Positions 46,267 through 57,785 of a DNA stretch of 64,000 nucleotides are shown in pieces. The notes beneath the pieces are model-generated. The model saw only the letters and a program-made list of their open reading frames with translations. It made no database searches and was not told the DNA's origin. The translations under genes were made by a program, and so were the position numbers. The DNA is taken from contig JBANAY010000003.1 in the NCBI GenBank assembly GCA_037952775.1, forward strand, positions 34,906,001-34,970,000, written 5' to 3'. Positions within the stretch are counted from its first letter, which is position 1. Each line of letters begins with the position of its first letter. This stretch comes from Clonostachys chloroleuca (lineage: Eukaryota; Ascomycota; Sordariomycetes; Hypocreales; Bionectriaceae).

Positions 46267-46745
46267 CTATATCTCGCTTACAGACCCGGCTTCCTGAATA
46301 AGCTTGTTGATAATAGCGGAAAGGTGGTGGGGGTGCGCTCCCCTGACTGTATCCTCCAATTTGCTGTTCTTGAAGATAAGAAATGTAAGTAGACCTGTGA
46401 CGCCATATTCATTGAGGAGCTCGGGTTGCTCATCGCTATTGATCTTGACAAAAGTCACAGCGTTGGGGCGGGACAGAGACTTGGCAAGTTGTTCGTAGAG
46501 AGGCGCAATTTGCTTACAAGTAGCACACCAGTCGGCCTCGACTATTGGTGTTGATAAGAGGAATATTAGCTATATTTGACCTTAATAAAGGAGTTTGGGT
46601 TTGCAGATAAGGTATTAGGCGGGGAGGGGGGTATTGTATAGTGAGGTAGGATAGGCAGCTTACAGTCGGCGATAACAATCTTTGAGGATTTTAAAAGGCT
46701 GTTAAACTGCTCTATAGAGCCAATAGAGATAGGACCGTTAGACAT
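46267..46745 (-). CDS. thioredoxin with WCATC active site
   Basis: Exons 46745-46664 and 46541-46267 give 118 residues; the intron (GTAAGC...CCAATAG) is phase 1. It has the thioredoxin layout: ISIGSIEQFNSLLKSSKIVI, then the active site ADFEADWCATCKQIAPLYEQL with Cys33 and Cys36, then NAVTFVKINSDEQPELLNEY and GVTGLLTFLIFKN. The usual Trp-Cys-Gly-Pro-Cys is changed to Trp-Cys-Ala-Thr-Cys, which should alter redox potential. The cis-proline position (normally near 'VTSMPT') reads GLLTF, so the conserved proline is also missing. It may be a specialised or weakened thioredoxin-like protein. No targeting signal is seen. Confidence 0.8.
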
Positions 46746-46981
46746 GCTGGCGATAGTGGGGATGCTGTATAGAATACTGGTGGTGGCTTTTGATAGTCAG
46801 GCGATGTTTTGGTGAAGAAGACCGAGTGGTGCTGCATGCTGAGAGACCGAGAATAAAAGAATAAATAACATCTCTTGATGTGGCATTACCCGGACAAGGT
46901 ACCCGCCGGATTACAGCCAACATAATACCAACCAACACGTCACCCACTCGAAGCGGCTTCTCCTGCATATAACGAGTCTAG

Positions 46982-47401
46982 CCAGGGAGCTCTACAGTCC
47001 TTATCCTTATAACCTCAATTATAGGTACTACTGCCCAATATAGCTACTCAGGCTTTAACCTGGAGCAGAGGGATCTTGACTTAGAGCAGAGGGATTTCAA
47101 GTTAAACCAGAGGGATGTTAATCTAGAACACCGAGAGATCAAATTCAAACATATAGCCCGAGCCTGGCTTACAGCTAGAGATACTCAAGACGGTCTCAGT
47201 CCCCGGTCAAGCCCTTGCGAGAGATCATGCCCCCCTGGTACGTACTGCGACAAGACTTTAAAAATATGTGTTCCTGACGATCAGCCACCCCATCCAGTCG
47301 GTCCCCCTCCTCCACCACCCCCCCAAAGGGGCAACAACAAAGCCCCCAACAAAGCCCCAAACAAAAAACCCAAGGCAGCCAAGAAGGGAGGAAGGAAATA
47401 A
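46982..47401 (+). CDS. ATG-less reading frame: signal-like helix, heptad repeats, Cys motif, Pro/Lys tail
   Basis: Open from 46982 to the TAA at 47399-47401, about 139 codons, strongly protein-like but without an ATG. It reads VLILITSIIGTTAQYS, which looks like a signal peptide with a cut after TTA. Seven-residue repeats follow (NLEQRDL, DLEQRDF, KLNQRDV, NLEHREI) that would make an amphipathic helix. A four-cysteine motif C-x3-C-x5-C-x6-C (PCERSCPPGTYCDKTLKICV) and a tail of polyproline then Asn/Pro/Lys repeats ending KKGGRK complete it. The start may lie in an unseen upstream exon, or the ATG may have mutated. I recognise no family. Either a real secreted protein with a missed first exon or a recent pseudogene. 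Confidence 0.5.
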   Translation, partial: PGSSTVLILITSIIGTTAQYSYSGFNLEQRDLDLEQRDFKLNQRDVNLEHREIKFKHIARAWLTARDTQDGLSPRSSPCERSCPPGTYCDKTLKICVPDDQPPHPVGPPPPPPPQRGNNKAPNKAPNKKPKAAKKGGRK

Positions 47402-47716
47402 GAGGTTACTGAAGCACATAGCTTCACGGTTCGGTTCCCTCAACACCCGACGCTGACAGTACAAAGGTGTACGCCGGAAGCTTTCTTATATATATATACC
47501 TACCTTATCCTCTTATTTCTACCTTTTTTTTGTACTAGTATACACCGCTTCCCCAGCTATTCTCATCTTAGCAAGCTTGCGTATGCGTTCCGTGAGCTTG
47601 TGATGAAACCTATTTAGAAAAATGCATGTTTGGAATTTCAACCCCATCGCTCCACTTCCAATTGGTCGTTATATTATGTCTTTATTTACTCTCCAATACT
47701 CAATCCTTCAGTCTAC
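47402..47716. other. short intergenic region
   Basis: Contains a TA repeat at about 47489-47500 and T-rich tracts. No coding signal. Confidence 0.5.
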
Positions 47717-49135
47717 TTACATCGCTTGCGCCTTGATATTCTCACCATCATCACCCTGTCCCTCACCCTGTCCCTTCACCCCATTTCTCACAATGTTCCA
47801 AATATTATTCAATGCTTCCTGCCCCTCGAGAGAAGCCTCAAACTTCTTCTCATAGATGCTGCCTTGCTCAGTGTCGAAAAAGTCCCGCATCATCTGAGCG
47901 ATGAAATTCGGCTCCCTCTGCCCTATTGACGCCCGCTCCTCCTCAATCCGAGCCTCGCGATCTCTCGTCTTGGCGTCCTCTGCGCCCAGGAACGCAGTAA
48001 TCAAGTCCCCTGATAGTTCGACACATCTCCAGCCGAGAGCGCTAGCCACCATCCCAATATTCACGACGATCATGCGTGGGGTTTCCAGTCCCAAGGGGCG
48101 GATAGCCTTATGCAACAGCCAGCTATCCAGCTTTTTGACTCTTCCAAAGGACCTCGGGTACTGTCTGCTTTTCTGTTGAATGATCTCGTCGAGCCGGACA
48201 TTCGTCTGATACTCAGCCGTCCAAGCAACGTGTGCTTGCCAGATATACGGGTCGCTCGTGACGCTCTTCATCTGATTGAAGGGGGTCGGGAAAACACCAG
48301 GCACAAGGGTCATTTCGCTGTCGTAGATGATGGGAAACTCAATTATGCGCGCTGTGACGGGGGTGTAGCCTGCAACGGCCTCTCTCGCTATCCGGTCCTC
48401 ATCCGGCCAGAGATCCACCTTCTCCGTCGTGAAGTGGATGAGCGCAGGGCCTCTTGTCTTCCAGATGTCGCAGAGGAACGAGCCGGGACACGTGAGGTAG
48501 TGAAAGCTCGCGTTGCAGGGCGCTGGGTTTGCGTAGTGGTACTGTAGGAGCTGGTTGAACGCGCTGTCCCAGGGGTCCCAAAACAGCTCACCGATAAGTA
48601 GGATCTGGTCTGAGGCGTAGACCCAGTGGTGCCAGCATGCGCCCTCGGCCTCCTTATCTGTTCTCCGGTACAGTGAGTTCGGCAAGGCGAATTGGTTCAA
48701 CGGCGTGTCGTTGTCTTTCAAAACGGGGGAGACGTCGAAGCGTTCCAGGCCGAGCTTCGTCCACCAGTTGGTAGGATCACGGAGCTGGGGGATCCAGAAT
48801 GGCTCGACTCCGAGATCGTGAATGCCCGGCGCGCCAGGCACGGAGAACCAATCCAACTGCTGTGCGGATTCGAAATTTTCCTCGACATGCCTCAGAGAGG
48901 CAAAGTATAGCCGGGTCTCGTAGTCGGCCAGAAGCAGGCCTACAATGCCACCAAGCCCAAGGTAGAAAAGAGTCAGCGGCAGTGTGATGATGAAGGTACG
49001 CCGAATGAAGATTCTAATCCATCGGTATAACACCCGGAGGAGTGGAAAGGGACTCCACATGGTGGTCGAAGGGCTCGCTTGCTGCAATAATTTGAGGTTT
49101 CTGATTGTCGTGAAGAAGGAGGTAAGAATTCCCAC
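47717..49135 (-). CDS. single-pass membrane protein of unknown function
   Basis: Single exon, 472 residues, intact. One strong membrane helix near residues 46-72 (FIITLPLTLFYLGLGGIVGL) follows a basic N-terminus, suggesting a type II anchor with most of the protein on the far side. The large part holds a cysteine cluster (ANPAPCNASFHYLTCPGSFLC), a motif TRGPALIHFTTEKVDLWPDE, and further hydrophobic but not clearly membrane segments (MIVVNIGMVASALGW). The C-terminal 100 residues are charged and end in a Gly/Asp/Gln-rich tail. The C-x8-C-x6-C arrangement could fit a thioredoxin-like fold, but this is a guess. No family recognised. Confidence 0.78.
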   Translation of the reverse strand: MGILTSFFTTIRNLKLLQQASPSTTMWSPFPLLRVLYRWIRIFIRRTFIITLPLTLFYLGLGGIVGLLLADYETRLYFASLRHVEENFESAQQLDWFSVPGAPGIHDLGVEPFWIPQLRDPTNWWTKLGLERFDVSPVLKDNDTPLNQFALPNSLYRRTDKEAEGACWHHWVYASDQILLIGELFWDPWDSAFNQLLQYHYANPAPCNASFHYLTCPGSFLCDIWKTRGPALIHFTTEKVDLWPDEDRIAREAVAGYTPVTARIIEFPIIYDSEMTLVPGVFPTPFNQMKSVTSDPYIWQAHVAWTAEYQTNVRLDEIIQQKSRQYPRSFGRVKKLDSWLLHKAIRPLGLETPRMIVVNIGMVASALGWRCVELSGDLITAFLGAEDAKTRDREARIEEERASIGQREPNFIAQMMRDFFDTEQGSIYEKKFEASLEGQEALNNIWNIVRNGVKGQGEGQGDDGENIKAQAM

Positions 49136-50036
49136 GGATTTAAGGGCCGGGCAAACCTGCTGAGAATATCACCCTATAGGCCCCTGATATCAGCAAGCCA
49201 ACGGCCAATTTCATTGCCACGGTTGCACCGAGATTCGAATACCTGAGTCCCCACTGCTCCTATGGTGTGTGTGCGTGTTATTCTTTAACGCCAGTACATC
49301 CCTTAATGGGGCAATATAGCACGATACGATCACATCAAGGTAGCTGCCTAGATCCACAGAAGTCTGGTGAGCTTATAACCAGTGAATAAAACAGCTAGTT
49401 ATCTAAGTAGTGTGCAGCATTACTTCGAGTTAAGCATTAAGTATCATGGACCATGCACAATACTCGTATTGGTACATCTAAAGGATAAACCGGGTCTATT
49501 TTTGCCTATTAAAGTCATGACTAGTTTGCCGCAACTCGATCGTAGTATGATGCATCTGCTGACTGTAGGTTTTAATTATCAAGCAAGGATGATGTGCTGT
49601 AGTCATTTTGATTACTGTCTAGCCTGTATTTAGGCAACGGAGGCAAGACTACAAAGATTAAGAAAGTAATACAGTTGAATTTAATCTTGTCGCAAGGATC
49701 ATAATGATGGTGGTGCCTTTTCTGCAAAATCCCAAATAGAGAACCTGAGACAGCCAAACCCGAGAAGATCGGTTTCCATCCCGGAATAAGCCAAAGAAGG
49801 CTCTCTTATGCGCGCGGCAAGGAGGTATGAGCGACAGGGGTAGGCACCAACAGATCTTGATGCTGAAGGCTGGGTGGAATCGGATGGGGCTGTGTTTTCA
49901 GCTGTTTGATCACGCTTGCGCCATAATAAATGCGACACGTAGTCAAAGATCTACGGACGCGCCCGATTGCTCCTACTCACGTCGGGGATTTTCTCTCCGT
50001 CAGCCCAACCTTTTGTTGAACAGATAGCCGAACTCG
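49136..50036. other. divergent intergenic region
   Basis: About 900 bases between the membrane-protein gene (minus) and the SNF2 gene (plus). Short frames on both strands carry no motif. No tRNA or other gene recognised. Confidence 0.5.
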
Positions 50037-53000
50037 ATGGCTGATGACGTTGACATGACAGAGCGTGACCCTCGATTGAAGCGTCGTGCTGATGGCGGGA
50101 ACAGCGACACCCAGTCCCCCCAAAACGCCTCCGCCCGGAGCCTTGCGAACCACCAGTTGTTATCGTGATCGGTATGTCATAGAGGGCAGTGAGAAGAGAT
50201 TGGACAAAGTTTTACTGAATAGGTTGTCAAATAGATTCTTCAAGCGAATCAGACGACGCCGACTGCCAAAGCGAATCAGAAGACGCTGACTGCCAACTAC
50301 CGGAGCCGAAAAGTGACCCTCAATATGACGCATGCTTTGGGATTGTATGGCCCCTGTTGTCAGGTGTTGATGGATTCAAATTGACCATTTTTAGCTTCTA
50401 GTCACGGCAGTGTCCGCCTTTAAAGGGAAAGAGGACATGAAACATGCTGCTGTTAGCGTGGAACCCGGTGTGAATATGCTGAAGCTTTCCTTTCAAGAAA
50501 CTGGCGGCTACGCTGGTCTTGTGAAGAGTGAGATCCTGGCTGAGCTTCTCCTTAGAAACACAGTCAAGTTCAGAGCGACCATATTCGATCCTGGCGCCGA
50601 AAAAAGGATAATCATAGGGAAATTCCACTCTAAATTTGCACTTCCAAGGGATTGTGAGCTTCGGTTAGCAGTTTACGGATCCATGGCTGATTCTGAAACT
50701 ATCGGAATGGCTCTGGGGGATGCGGGGCTATACCTGCATCACCCTCTGACTTCAGATCTTGACAGGGGAATGTCTTACTACAACCCTCATTTCCTTCTTC
50801 GCCCGGGATCTGAAATGCCAAATCTAGAAGCTTTGGACCTGGGCAATGGCGACCAGACCCTGCAGGATCACAAATCCGAAAATTGCGTCATTGATGAATA
50901 CAGTAAAGCCGTTTACATGAGGCTATTCGAGAAAGCTACTTACGAGGACACTTTCAACCAAGTTTCATCAAGCCCCCGCCTAAGATCGACTTTAAAAAGG
51001 TGAGACTGTTGCATTTTCGCCGAAATAGGTAATGTAGTTGTTATCTAACACTTAGCCATTAGACATCAACGCATTGCACTGGCATGGTTGTCAAGAATGG
51101 AGTCTGGCGCAGTTGCGCACCCTGAATTCCCCTCTCTCTGGGAATGTCTTGAGGATTCGGAGAATACTGCACAGTAAAGAATTCTGTTTCCCGCGATCAC
51201 GCACCCGATACACTGACAATAATGATAGATACCGCAGCAAAATCACTGGGTTAAGGACGGATACGCCGGCGATATTTCGAGGCGGCATTTTGGCAGATGT
51301 ATGCGGGTAACTTCTTGATCAAATGCATCGAAGAATGCCATTACTAACTTATACATAGGAAATGGGTCTCGGTAAAACCATTGCCATTTTAAGCCTCGTG
51401 TGTGGCTCGCTTGATGCTCAAGCCCAGGCTGTAGATTCTGGAACAGACGGGAAAGGATTTGGGCCAACGCTTATAATCACGCCAAAGTCGAGTATGTGCA
51501 AACTTCAAATATTCTTATGCATATTCTAATTATTACAGCAATTCATAACTGGATATTTCAATGCGAGAGGTAATGGTGTCGAGACCTGCAAGGTCGCCCA
51601 GGGCTAACTGGTGTTCGTTCAGGCATATTCATTCCGGACAACTAACCTGGGTAACTTACCACGGTTCGAATAGAGAACGAAGTTTCAATGCACTACAAAA
51701 GTATAACATCGTATTCACCACATATGGCACTATGCGCCGAGATTGGACAGAAACAGGACCAATATATTCTGGGAGCTGGTATCGCGTTGTTTTAGATGAA
51801 GGTACAAACTCCCTTTCCTGTACGATATATATGAAGGCTGCTAAATAGAAAACGCGAATTCTCCCTTCTTAATAGCCCATCACATCAGATCCAGGGCATC
51901 TCAAATCAACAAAGCCGCGTCTGCAGTTGACTCCTCGCGGCGTTGGTGCGTGACTGGTACACCGATTCAAAACTCACTAGATGACCTTGGAGCTCTCATA
52001 AACTTTCTCCGGGTACCGAAATTTCTGGACAAAAGAGAGTTTGATAAATGGATCACTCGTCCTTGCAAAAGTGACCATCCGGACAGTTTGCGACGGCTCG
52101 AAGTGCTCATTAAAGCCACCTCTTTGCGTCGAACGAAGTTATCAGCTAATTTGGCACTGAAACTTCCTAAAAAAGTTGAGAAAGTAGAATGGGTGAGCCT
52201 TACTCCAGAGGACAGGGAGTTATACACCTTCTTTGAGAAGAAAGCTGCAAAAATCGCTGCTGGTCTCTATCAGAAAAATACAAAGGCCTCGACGACGCCA
52301 GCCGAGAAGGAAACCAACATTCTTTCACTCATCAACTTTTTGCGACTGATTTGCAATGGAGGAGAAAAGCTCTTACCAAATTCAGCAGTGACCGCCTGGC
52401 AGAGCAGGAGTGAAGAATCCATATCTTGGGAGATGATGAAAGACTCCGAGAGTAAATGCGAGCTTTGCCATTGCTCCATAGCCGAAACGGATACTCAGTT
52501 TGCGGAAAGCATCGAGTTCTTATGCCTACACATTATTTGTTGGAAATGCAGAAACAATCAAGAAGATGAGGATACTTATGAAACGAAATCCTTATGCTCA
52601 ACCTGTTTAGGTTCAGGCACGAACGAGAAGAGTCGCTTTATGAATTCTGACGGTGTATCTCCCAAGCTTCGTCTTTTGCTCGAGAACATTCGAAAAGAAC
52701 AAAAAACTGAGAATAATGACCGATGTGGTCCGATAAAAAGGTATGTTCGAAGAAACCTCGAGGATAACTGTCGAGAAAACAGAAAGTAACTCGAGAGATT
52801 AGTGTTGTCTTTAGTTCATGGACAAAGATGCTCGATCTAGCTCAGCATGTCCTCAGCACGGCCAATTTCAAGTTTCAACGGATAGATGGTCGAAAAACTC
52901 TGCAAGCACGCCAGAAAGCAATTCACGAGTTCAATGAAGACCCAGAGTGCACTGTCTTGCTAGCAAGTATCGGAAGTGCTGGTGAAGGGTAGGGATAGTC

Positions 53001-53456
53001 TGACTGCTATCTGAAGCGTGTGTGCAGAATTGCTGACCTTGTTCGACATCAGGATTGATCTAACAGTTGCCAATAATGTTCATTTGCTTGAACCAAGCTG
53101 GAACCCAATGTCCGAGGCACAAGCTGTTGACCGCATTCACAGAATTAGTCAACAAAGAGACGTCTTCATTACAAGATACTTGACCAGAGATTCAATTGAA
53201 GGAGTAAGTTCAAACCTTCCGCATTGAACAACTGATTTTTAACATTATGTTTTAGTATATTCAATGGATACAACAGAATAAAATCCGACTTATCGAGCGG
53301 TCCCTTGACTCTGAGTCTTCCCACTCTGAGGCTGTTGAGCATAGAATCGAGGTACTTGATTGCCTCACATACAAATACCTCATATTATCATCTTAAGCTA
53401 ACTAATAAAAATAGAAATTGCATCAAGTGTTGGGCTGTAAAAGGATTGCTGAATAA
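50037..53456 (+). CDS. Rad5/Rad16-type SNF2 ATPase with inserted RING finger (N-terminal lesions)
   Basis: DNA-dependent ATPase/helicase-like protein of the Rad5/HLTF group. Thirteen exons: 50037-50171, 50223-50344, 50402-50999, 51063-51173, 51229-51298, 51359-51491, 51539-51569, 51623-51801, 51876-52740, 52815-52988, 53053-53203, 53256-53351 and 53415-53456; about 902 residues. Motif I is ADEMGLGKTIAIL, motif II LDEAHH, motif III VTGTPIQNS. Between the lobes sits a RING (CELC...CLHIICWKC...CSTC). The second lobe has IGSAGEG, then HLLEPSWNPMSEAQAVDRIH and RISQQRDV. Two problems lie at the N-terminus: a C run at 50116-50121 needs one more C to keep the frame, and the donor at 50345 fits the phase only if one G is missing. 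From exon 3 on, everything is in frame. Role probably DNA repair or chromatin; as drawn it may be inactive. Confidence 0.8.
50242..50295 (+). repeat. two 27-base tandem repeats in SNF2 gene
   Basis: Two near-identical copies (50242-50268 and 50269-50295) coding an acidic Ser/Glu/Asp/Cys stretch in exon 2 (SESDDADCQ and SESEDADCQ). An in-frame tandem duplication. Confidence 0.75.
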
Positions 53457-53916
53457 AGATAGATGAATGGCGTGGCATTGGGTGCTCCTAATTTTGTCGT
53501 GTCATACGGATACGAAATATACATAATCTTCTTAGGTGGTTTTGCCTGCTTGGCCTTCTCGCAACCAGACACTTTCCGTATTGAAATAAATAAATCGAAA
53601 CCCTGAATTGGATGTTGTCAGTCAGTCTAGCAACATTTATGCAAGAAAATGCCATGTTGCGATTTCTAAGTTTTAATATCCTATGAAGAGGATCCAGCTC
53701 TGCTTAAGAAGGCGATTGTCATTTTGATAGTTGCGGCACATTGAGCCTAATCAATCGTCCATCATTGCCGGGATATTTCTAGTAGCTAACAATCTATTAA
53801 CAGTATTTGCTGCAACGGCTACTGCTCATCGATAGAAACCTGCCGCAGCTGTTCTCGTAGGAAAGGTTATGACCCCGGCATCAGCCCCTTTTAATAGATA
53901 CCCTTGAAGGCGTTTA
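53457..53916. other. short intergenic region
   Basis: Tail-to-tail spacer between the SNF2 gene (plus) and the NLR gene (minus). No gene seen. Confidence 0.6.
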
Positions 53917-56900
53917 CTATTGATTTGTACTGACTGTGGGAAATGATCCTGGCCATTTTATTCCATTATCTCTGTCCACTCGAACTCTTCGCACGAGCTC
54001 TTCCCATGGTATCCCAAGCCATTGGGAAATGTTTTTGGCGCCTATCTCGTCGGAAGCAACACGCCTGGGGCCACGAATCGGTTTTTGACCATCTCGCTTG
54101 CTGCCCCTTGGTGCTTTTGGTACTGCGCTTGAATTTGGGCTGGCCCCTTGATATAGCAGGAATTTGATGAATTCTGCTGCTTCGGCGGTATCCTTGCGAC
54201 AAGCGCGATGCAAAGGAGTTCGTATTGTCTCGCCTCGCTGAGCGTCAGTGACCGCCCCGTTTTCTAATAAATATTTTGCAAGACGAATAGAACATGTCGT
54301 ATCGGCAACATGATTTAGCCCAAGTTGAAAATGCTCCTTTTTGTTTAATGCGCCCCAGATCCCGATGAGGAAGCCCTCACGCTCAGGGTCTTTAGAGGTG
54401 GCGTTTATCACCTCGGCCGTGAAGCATCCTTTTGATGCTGTAAGATTGCGTGGCACATGCTCAATGAAATGTGGCGAACAAGTGTCCCGTATCTCCGTCG
54501 AACCCGTAGCTATATATGCTGACATGCATTTTGACATTGAAGCTTCCAAATCCCCGCCACCGCTTGCTCTCCCTAGTTCTTCAAGCAGCCACTTCAGTGT
54601 GTCCATATTTTGACCCTGAATAGCGGAGGCAGTCCCAAAATAAAAGTGGTTGGGATAAGAATCTTGTAATGTGACCTTTAACATTTCTTTTGTTCCACAA
54701 TACGCAGCGAATCGTTTCAATTCGTGCATGAACTTATCCCATGCCATGCGTTCGTCAGACCGGACCAGATCGTATTGCTTTTTTTTCAGAGTCATGACTG
54801 CGCTCACTGTGCTTGTGTCATTCGAGTACACACAATCAAATAGCAAGGTCATCAGTTCAGAATTGTCCATGTCTGGATCCAGGGATCGTGAATCGGAGGT
54901 ACCACCTCCCAGGTGGTGGGTGCGTTGGTGATCTCTTCGCATTCTCTCCGAAAGAAACCCGTGCTTTGAATAATGACACGATGAAACATCGCACTTCCAT
55001 ACTCGGGAGTGAGTCTTGTGGTGCAAGCTTCTCAAATGGCGAGTTGTGAAGCCAAGACGCTGATCAGGGCAGCTAATGAATTCACATTTGAACCTTTGTT
55101 GTCCATAATGTCGAACAGCCACGGCCTGATCTGCCCTGATACAGCCGCAATCATCGCCGTGACCACAATTCAAGGCAAATTCTCTATCAAATTCTTGCTG
55201 TAATTTACTCGCCACTTGAAATATTGTTAACGGAGTGAGAGTGAGCCAGGATTCAGCTGTAAGGTGGTGAGCATCAACGTATGATTACAATTCAGGAGGG
55301 CCATACTCACGCTCTTTCAGTTGAAACTGCGAGTTTTCAGCCTTTTTCATGAACTGCGCCGCATGTTTTAAAATATTAAACAAATCAGAGTGGTTTGCCT
55401 CAATTGTGTGCAATTCCGCTGGATACTCTATTCCGTCCAAGGCAGTCCCCTTGTCGAATTTGTGATTATATCCAAAATGCGCGAGTCTTTCCAGATTCTT
55501 AATGAGATTGGTGGAAGGCGGATATGGTTCGATTCGATCGAGATAGGCGACCACAAGATCCAGCCACATCCTCAGAGCGTAGTGATGCAGCCGATATCTG
55601 CCCATGATGATGTTTTCTTCCAACTGAGAGCTATGGAGCTCCGCTTCATGATGGCCTTGACAAAGATAGCTTATACAGCATATTGCCAAGCTCAGTGTAG
55701 CTTCAGCGACATCGATGTAGTCATCGATGCGAGGGCTAGTCAGATACCTATCAATTTCCCGTTAGAATTACTACCTGAAGCAACTAGCAATTTTGATCTC
55801 ACTCTTTCACGCTGAAGTGCACCATGTACACAAAACCGTCAATCGTTTCAACAATAGGCCCACACAACTTGATAATATTCAAGGTCGATGATACTCGACA
55901 GTCACCTTGGGCGTTGGAGTGAACCACCAAGGCTTGCTCAAGCTCTCGTAGAGTCATGGGGGTTGGGGAGCAACATATCCAACCCAATATAGTGCGCGAC
56001 TTTGCCCGAATCCAGTCAGAAGAATGGGCATTAATACGACGAAAGATTCTCCCGTATCTGTGCACATGTCAGTAAATCTATATTCTTCGCATCCTAGTTG
56101 ATGTACCAGGCGTGTACTACGCTTCATCTAGGCTTTCAGGCAGAACGCGAAGTTCTGATCGGATCTCGTCCACCTCGCTCAATAGCTCAATGCTGCTTAG
56201 CATGATTTTAACGTACAGAAACATGCCTAAGATAGGGATTTTTCAGCTAAGAGAAAAGACCACCGGAGTAAGAACAAGAAGAAATTACCTGCAGCCTTTG
56301 ATGAAATTGGTGCAAGCAGGCCTCTGATTTCTAGCTCGCATTCTGGGATAAAGTTATTCTCGTTTAGCCATTCTCGCGTCCATTGGTCAACAAATTCCTG
56401 AATGCTTTCAAAATTATTCGCGTGGACAAGTACTGATGGTGCGAGAGGGTTCAGGACTTTCGCAATATCGTCTGGGGCTTGGCTCGAAACCAGGACCCGA
56501 GCCTCACGATAGGCGCTTGTTATCGTCACCAACTTCTCAAGTAGACGTTTTCGCTCGATTTCTTCAATTTCATTTAAGCCATCGATAATTAGATAAGTTG
56601 GGCCAACACAACCAACCAGGTCTTGGAGGAGCTGGGTGGCAGAATCAAGCTCTAGTCGGAGCCGGTTTGTTGCTGACTGGCAGACCACTGATTGCAAATT
56701 TTCGTCTTCCGAGGAGAGTTGAGAGATAATCGAGTGCATAACTGATAGAGCAGTGGTGTCAGCACTGTGGGAATGACTAAGGAAAGCAAACCCAGTTTTG
56801 TGGCGATTCATGCACTCCATGATGGCCGTGGTAGCTAGGAAGGTTTTGCCAGCTCCAGGGATCCCTTGCAGCCAAAGCAAGTTGGAGGAGTAGTCGGCGG

Positions 56901-57785
56901 TGTCCAACCACTTGACAAACAGACTATTCTTCAACAGCCACGTGCCAGTCCCTTTACATGTACGACCACGGATTCGATCAAGATCGCGATCATAGCTCTT
57001 GATTTTGAGACTTGTCATGATTCTGTTGAACTCTTGAAGTCTTTTTGCCTTCTCTGTCAACTCAAATTGCACAAGCTGCCTTTTACGGGCGTCGTGTTCC
57101 TCGCGAATCTCCTCTAGCCGGACCTCGCTCCGCATAAGAGTTGTGTGCCGTTCAATATGCCTTATGATTATCGAAATCTTCTCTTTTTGCTTGGGCCATA
57201 CGGATTCAAAAAAGAGGTGCCAACCTGAAGTTGACTCAGTCAGCTTGTTTTGCTAAAGCTACTATGGTAGGGTCATGACGTACGATTCAAGCCGAAAAGC
57301 TCGAGAGCGACAACATAAAAGTCGAGAATGTCGCGGAAAAATAACACGAGAGCACCCTTTATGGCCTTATTTTCAGAGAACAAAGTGGCCATCTCCTTGA
57401 ATTCAGGGAGCAGATTGCCAATTTGACCTGTCATGTCGACGATGGCATCGAAAGACTGCACTAATGAACTTGCCGTCTGGAGGAGCAAAAGTATCGGGCC
57501 CCATATAAGCGCCATGATGTCAGGCTTCGCTTGAACAAACACGTTGATGACATTGTGATATTCGCGTAATTTCTCGAGATAGGGCTTGATCCTAGCCAGG
57601 TTCCTCATTCGGCCTTTTTTCTTCGCTTGCTCAGCCTGAAGCTTGTCGGTGGCATCATAGACTTGATCGATGGAATGAACTTTCAAGATTTCTCGATACA
57701 GATTGTCATTATTGAGTTTGGACTTGAAATCATGAGCAGCCTCGGTAAACGCCGCTTGAAAGGGGTCTGGAGATGAAGCAGCCAT
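53917..57785 (-). CDS. NLR/STAND protein: helical N-terminus, NACHT, C2H2 zinc fingers, ankyrin-like C-terminus
   Basis: Six exons: 57785-57284, 57224-56289, 56226-56121, 56057-55803, 55747-55311 and 55256-53917; all five introns have GT/AG ends and matching phases, giving 1191 residues without a lesion. Residues 1-190 are helical (AHDFKSKLNNDNLYREIL, then WGPILLLLQTASSLVQSFDA), like the region before NACHT in many fungal NLRs. The NTPase has P-loop GIPGAGKT at 288-295 and Walker B LIIDGLNEIE at about 379. A winged-helix part follows (ILGWICCSPTPMTLRELEQA) and then a helical spacer. Two C2H2 fingers lie at about 790-855 (FKCEFISCPDQRL...HLRSLHHKTH and WKCDVSSCHYSKH...RRDHQRTH). The end has ankyrin-like units (TPLHRACRKDT, FLLYQGASPN). 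Expected to sense a ligand, oligomerise and trigger defence or incompatibility. It is head to head with a TPR-CHAT gene. Confidence 0.9.

Noticed and set aside
49140..49260. Possible tRNA (string near TTCGAATAC)
   Set aside because: No matching acceptor or anticodon arms could be folded around it.
50964..51062. Alternative frame reading FIKPPPKIDFKK at the end of SNF2 exon 3
   Set aside because: The other frame joins in phase to LKRHQRIALAW, which matches the SNF2 Q-motif region, so no indel is needed.
51174..51228. Apparent frameshift in the SNF2 gene before motif I
   Set aside because: A 55-base intron (GTAAAG...GATAG, phase 2) restores the frame fully.
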